A DNA stretch of 8,499 nt from Acidobacteriota bacterium. GTDB taxonomy: Bacteria > Acidobacteriota > Thermoanaerobaculia > Multivoradales > JAHEKO01. Below are positions 7,501 through 8,499 of this stretch, in pieces (the first letter of the stretch is position 1; each line of letters begins with the position of its first letter). The position numbers and the translations under genes are program-made. The notes beneath the pieces are model-generated. The model made no database searches and was not told the origin of the DNA. It was given only the letters and a program-made list of their open reading frames with translations. The DNA is taken from positions 1 through 8,499 of the forward strand of contig JAHEKO010000147.1 in the NCBI GenBank assembly GCA_024638355.1. Reading direction: 5' to 3'.

Positions 7501-7697
7501 TCGCGAACGACTTCGCCACCGACCGACTTCACCAGCTCGGCGGCCTTGGCCGTGCTGTCGGCCTGGACCAGCACGGTCTCCACCTCGGGCGCTGGGCCCT
7601 CGGCGGCCAACGGAGCGAGAGCGCCCAGGGTCAGGGCGAGAATCAGGGCTCCGCGGAGGATCGCAGTGGGGAGGTTGGGGGTGGTCGTCAGGGTCAT
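4530..7697 (-). CDS. Secreted S8 (subtilisin-like) serine peptidase with three N-terminal beta modules and an xFIWND repeat tail
   Basis: The 1055-residue product is an exported subtilase. Residues 1-32 are a signal peptide (Arg15, hydrophobic GALILALTLGALAPL, ALA site near 28). Residues about 38-100 resemble an inhibitor-I9-type propeptide (ETVLVQAD...VRRIWDD). Three related beta-rich modules follow at about 112-267, 280-447 and 453-608, sharing an NxDGxDxW block near the start; modules 1 and 2 also share EYF(F/Y)VD(N/D)V at the end. The catalytic domain is about 625-945: Asp653 in AVVDTG, His692 in GHGTHVA, oxyanion Asn792 in ASAGN and Ser883 in GTSQATALVSG, so the triad is complete. A DSDGD loop (975-979) precedes nine hexapeptides (985-1039). 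The start at 7697 was preferred to the in-frame ATG at 7766 because only the shorter form opens with a signal peptide; a weak AGG-rich stretch precedes it. Likely extracellular protein degradation or surface processing; substrate unknown. Confidence 0.93.
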   Translation of the reverse strand: MTLTTTPNLPTAILRGALILALTLGALAPLAAEGPAPEVETVLVQADSTAKAAELVKSVGGEVVRELKIIRSVGARVTPEQRAELAKNEEVRRIWDDAETRVDSAGTLVVLDRFDNATFSNQDGADAWSGAWQENDPKSGGGGPFAGEVQILNGELRLDEMANTGADPWVRRQVNLEGYSSATLSFDYRTSAGVDPSDEVAVEIYYNGGWYHMLEQWGGMSGEQFGSKIYDISPFISADTKVRIRIANLFGGSNEYFFVDNVQITAMSGAGGNGVVNRTVRDNFEDATFDNDDGPDNWTLPWVEVDPQSGGDGTGSGQVRITGGGLRLDDYPNTGGQPSAARRVDLAGVTDALLTFRFRTTAGVDPSDAIAVEVSSANLDCPMCPPHDWDYELLEWISGIQGATTGQRTYNVSNHLTNAFHVRFRVARYYGGGNEYFYVDDVEVRATSGAWSIRDEFNFVDYDNNDGTDLWAGTWSEAGELDGPWSGSVRVGAYDGGSRQGLRMDGPSVGASRKADLSEATTAVLSFDYRREQLASADDWVVAQVSGDGGQSWIELLRLEGPADDATSQTFSYDLASYASGETTVRFLASDRLWNGAVVIDNVELSGGVGAQGSDPAAAQTPPDYSHFPALVDADRLHDEGITGDGVSIAVVDTGFWPSQALIENSRGEPKFLVRYDAIRGELHLGDDLNGHGTHVASVMANSSHVAGAYNGIAPDAGIVGIKAFDNDGRGSYSTIIHAFDWVLANKDVYAIKAVNLSFSAEPRSFYWDDPLNQAVMALWDAGLAVVASAGNRGPDAMTIGVPGNVPYIITVGAMTDAFTPGDGSDDHLASFSSAGPTYEGFVKPEMVAPGGHMLGVVDPVALHPSQHPQWLDGHYFTMSGTSQATALVSGVVALMYHAEPGLTPDEIKCRLMTAARPAVDDLGDLAYSVFQQGAGLVNAYDAVYSSAAGCANQGLNLTLDLAGLEHYRGRANRDSDGDYYLEGVDGFIWNDGFIWNDAFIWNDAFIWNDGFVWNDAFIWNDAFIWNDAFIWNDTFIWSDSLTETMTVNTWVDQE
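4581..4742 (-). repeat. Nine-unit 18-bp tandem repeat encoding the xFIWND tail
   Basis: Nine consecutive 18-bp units, plus-strand form GTTCCAGATGAAGGCGTC, run without interruption and stay in frame with the peptidase. Each encodes Asp-(Ala/Gly/Thr)-Phe-(Ile/Val)-Trp-(Asn/Ser). Differences fall mainly in the codon for the variable second residue, including synonymous GCC/GCG changes. One Ile is Val (unit 4653-4670), and the unit at 4581-4598 is most diverged (Thr, Ser). Units 4617-4670 and 4671-4724 form a 54-bp duplication with a single mismatch. Confidence 0.97.
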
Positions 7698-7891
7698 CTC
7701 TGGCCTGCCTTTCGAGCGCGCGCATGGATTCAAAGGGCAACGCGCGTACCATCGATTCATGAGCATCCCGGCATGCGCAGGCGGGCGGCTCGGATCGGAC
7801 CACCAGACACAACCCTCTGTCGCTCAAGGAGTTGGCTCACTTGATCCGAGGCGTCCGGCCCGCCGGATCGCCGCGCACGGCCCGCGTACCA

Positions 7892-7921
7892 CCGCTTTTT
7901 GCGCGCCTGCCGCCGCTTTTT
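7892..7921. repeat. Direct repeat CCGCTTTTT spaced by two helical turns
   Basis: Identical 9-bp copies at 7892-7900 and 7913-7921 begin 21 bp apart. Each carries a T5 run, which stands out in this G+C-rich region. On the minus strand they are A5 tracts upstream of the peptidase gene. In-phase A-tracts can bend DNA or act as UP-like elements; no function is shown here. Confidence 0.45.
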
Positions 7922-7994
7922 CGAGGGCTTACCCTGGGAAACCGGCGCGGCTGATGCGTGCCGCGGCGCAGGATTCGAAGCCTCCCGAAGAGGG

Positions 7995-8000
7995 TACGCT
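7995..8000 (+). promoter_or_regulatory. Weak -10 candidate (TACGCT) for the transporter gene
   Basis: TACGCT fits TANNNT. A start site 7 bases beyond it would fall at about 8007, the first base of the hairpin at 8007-8028, giving a leader of about 48 bases before the TTG at 8055. No -35 box is clear. Confidence 0.25.
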
Positions 8001-8006
8001 CAGGAA

Positions 8007-8028
8007 GGCGCCGGACCGCCCCGGCGCC
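8007..8028 (+). other. Perfect GC-rich stem-loop upstream of the transporter gene
   Basis: GGCGCCGG and CCGGCGCC pair perfectly over 8 bp around the 6-base loop ACCGCC. No T run follows, so it is not a standard intrinsic terminator. It lies just before a GGAGG at 8037-8041 and may be a stable 5' leader hairpin of the transporter mRNA. Confidence 0.5.
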
Positions 8029-8054
8029 CGCAAGCCGGAGGCCTCGCGATCGAT

Positions 8055-8499
8055 TTGCATGGCGAACCCCAACCGCGACCCGCAGTCACGGCGATCCTGA
8101 CCCTCCTCACCCTGATCGCGTTCGCCGCCAATTCGCTCCTCTGTCGCATGGCGCTCGGCGCCGAGCTCGTCGACCCGGTGACCTTCACGTCGGTCCGGCT
8201 GGCTAGCGGTGCGCTCGCGCTGGCGCCGCTGGCGCTCTTGGCGGGCCGAGCCCGGCCCGTGGTGGCCGGGGCAGCGGGCTCGTGGCTCTCCGCCTCGGCG
8301 CTGTTTGTCTACGCCCTGGCGTTCTCGCTGGCCTACGTCAGCCTGGATACAGGCGTCGGAGCCCTGCTGCTGTTCGGCACGGTGCAGGTGACGATGATCG
8401 GCGCCGCGCTGGCGGCGGGAGAGCGGCCGCGGATCGCCGAGTGGCTCGGCCTTGCCGCGGCCCTCGGCGGCCTCGTCTACCTGGTGGCGCCCGGTCTGA
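8055..8499 (+). CDS. DMT/EamA-family transporter, N-terminal half
   Basis: From a TTG at 8055 the frame stays open to the window end (148 residues plus one base) and covers the first EamA repeat, about half of a 10-TM drug/metabolite transporter. Visible features are a first hydrophobic segment with AFAANSLLCRMAL (about 21-33), then DPVTFTSVRLASG (39-51), typical of the loop entering TM2, further hydrophobic segments including LLLFGTVQVTMIGAALAAGERP, and EWLGLAAALGGLVYLVAPGL closing the repeat. Such inner-membrane proteins export or exchange small metabolites; the substrate cannot be predicted. No ATG or GTG lies in frame near the start. The ATG at 8059 is out of frame and stops after 13 codons. 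TTG 8055, with GGAGG 13 bases upstream, is the best available start but is uncertain. It is divergent from the peptidase. Confidence 0.85.
   Translation, partial: MHGEPQPRPAVTAILTLLTLIAFAANSLLCRMALGAELVDPVTFTSVRLASGALALAPLALLAGRARPVVAGAAGSWLSASALFVYALAFSLAYVSLDTGVGALLLFGTVQVTMIGAALAAGERPRIAEWLGLAAALGGLVYLVAPGL

Larger units (their letters stand above)
7698..8054. other. 357-base intergenic region between divergent peptidase and transporter genes
   Basis: No convincing gene lies here; reading frames across it have no recognisable motifs. What can be seen: an AAAGGCAGG stretch just upstream of the peptidase ATG; an 8-bp inverted repeat CTCGGATC / GATCCGAG at 7789-7796 and 7843-7850; two CCGCTTTTT copies 21 bp apart at 7892-7900 and 7913-7921; a 6-bp stem CGCGGC / GCCGCG at 7946-7965; a TACGCT hexamer at 7995-8000; and a perfect GC-rich hairpin at 8007-8028. 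No riboswitch or small RNA class is recognised. Confidence 0.6.

Noticed and set aside
7698..7766. A longer peptidase start at ATG 7766 adding 23 residues.
   Set aside because: The added stretch (MLMNRWYARCPLNPCARSKG...) would bury the signal peptide, whereas the ATG at 7697 places it at the N-terminus.
5389..7827. An 812-codon minus-strand frame overlapping the peptidase.
   Set aside because: It is an Arg/Gly-rich out-of-frame shadow of the peptidase with no recognisable motif.
7789..7850. 8-bp inverted repeat CTCGGATC / GATCCGAG with a 46-base gap.
   Set aside because: In a region of about 350 bases roughly one such 8-bp pair is expected by chance, and the arms are too far apart for a typical operator.
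7926..8040. Possible cobalamin riboswitch (a GGGAAACC stretch and CTCAGGAAGG resemble parts of it).
   Set aside because: The order and pairing of the conserved boxes do not fit, and the downstream gene is a generic DMT transporter. The similarity is too slight.

Overview
The window is G+C-rich bacterial DNA with tightly packed genes and no RNA genes, IS elements or CRISPR arrays that I can recognise. The gene set (ApaG, a DUF2157/GDYXXLXY membrane pair, a DUF1697 protein, a large secreted subtilase) and the base composition would suit a high-GC, soil- or sediment-type lineage such as Acidobacteriota (e.g. Thermoanaerobaculia). That placement is a guess from gene style, not a demonstrated one.

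Left part (1-3634): the 5' end of a UPF0173-type metallo-beta-lactamase-fold hydrolase reads leftward out of the window. Divergent from it is apaG. Then comes a likely operon of three genes: a multi-pass DUF2157 membrane protein, a GDYXXLXY-family membrane-anchored protein whose start overlaps the end of the DUF2157 gene, and a DUF1697 protein 3 bases further on. Several genes here have an A/T-containing TANNNT hexamer just before the ATG and no usable Shine-Dalgarno site, which suggests leaderless or nearly leaderless transcripts. The internal operon gene has a clear GGAGG instead.

Centre and right (3631-7697, minus strand): a large exported S8 serine peptidase is followed after 23 bases by an alpha/beta hydrolase, which ends tail-to-tail with the DUF1697 gene in a shared CTAG. 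The peptidase has an unusual layout: signal peptide, I9-like propeptide, three related beta-rich modules, the subtilisin catalytic domain, an acidic DxDGD loop, and a C-terminal tail of nine hexapeptides with the pattern xFIWND. The tail is encoded by an 18-bp tandem array that itself contains a near-perfect 54-bp duplication. This protein is the most distinctive item in the window.

Right edge (7698-8499): a 357-base intergenic region holds two T5 tracts spaced 21 bp apart and a perfect 8-bp GC hairpin. It leads into the 5' part of a DMT/EamA-family transporter that probably starts at TTG and runs off the window.
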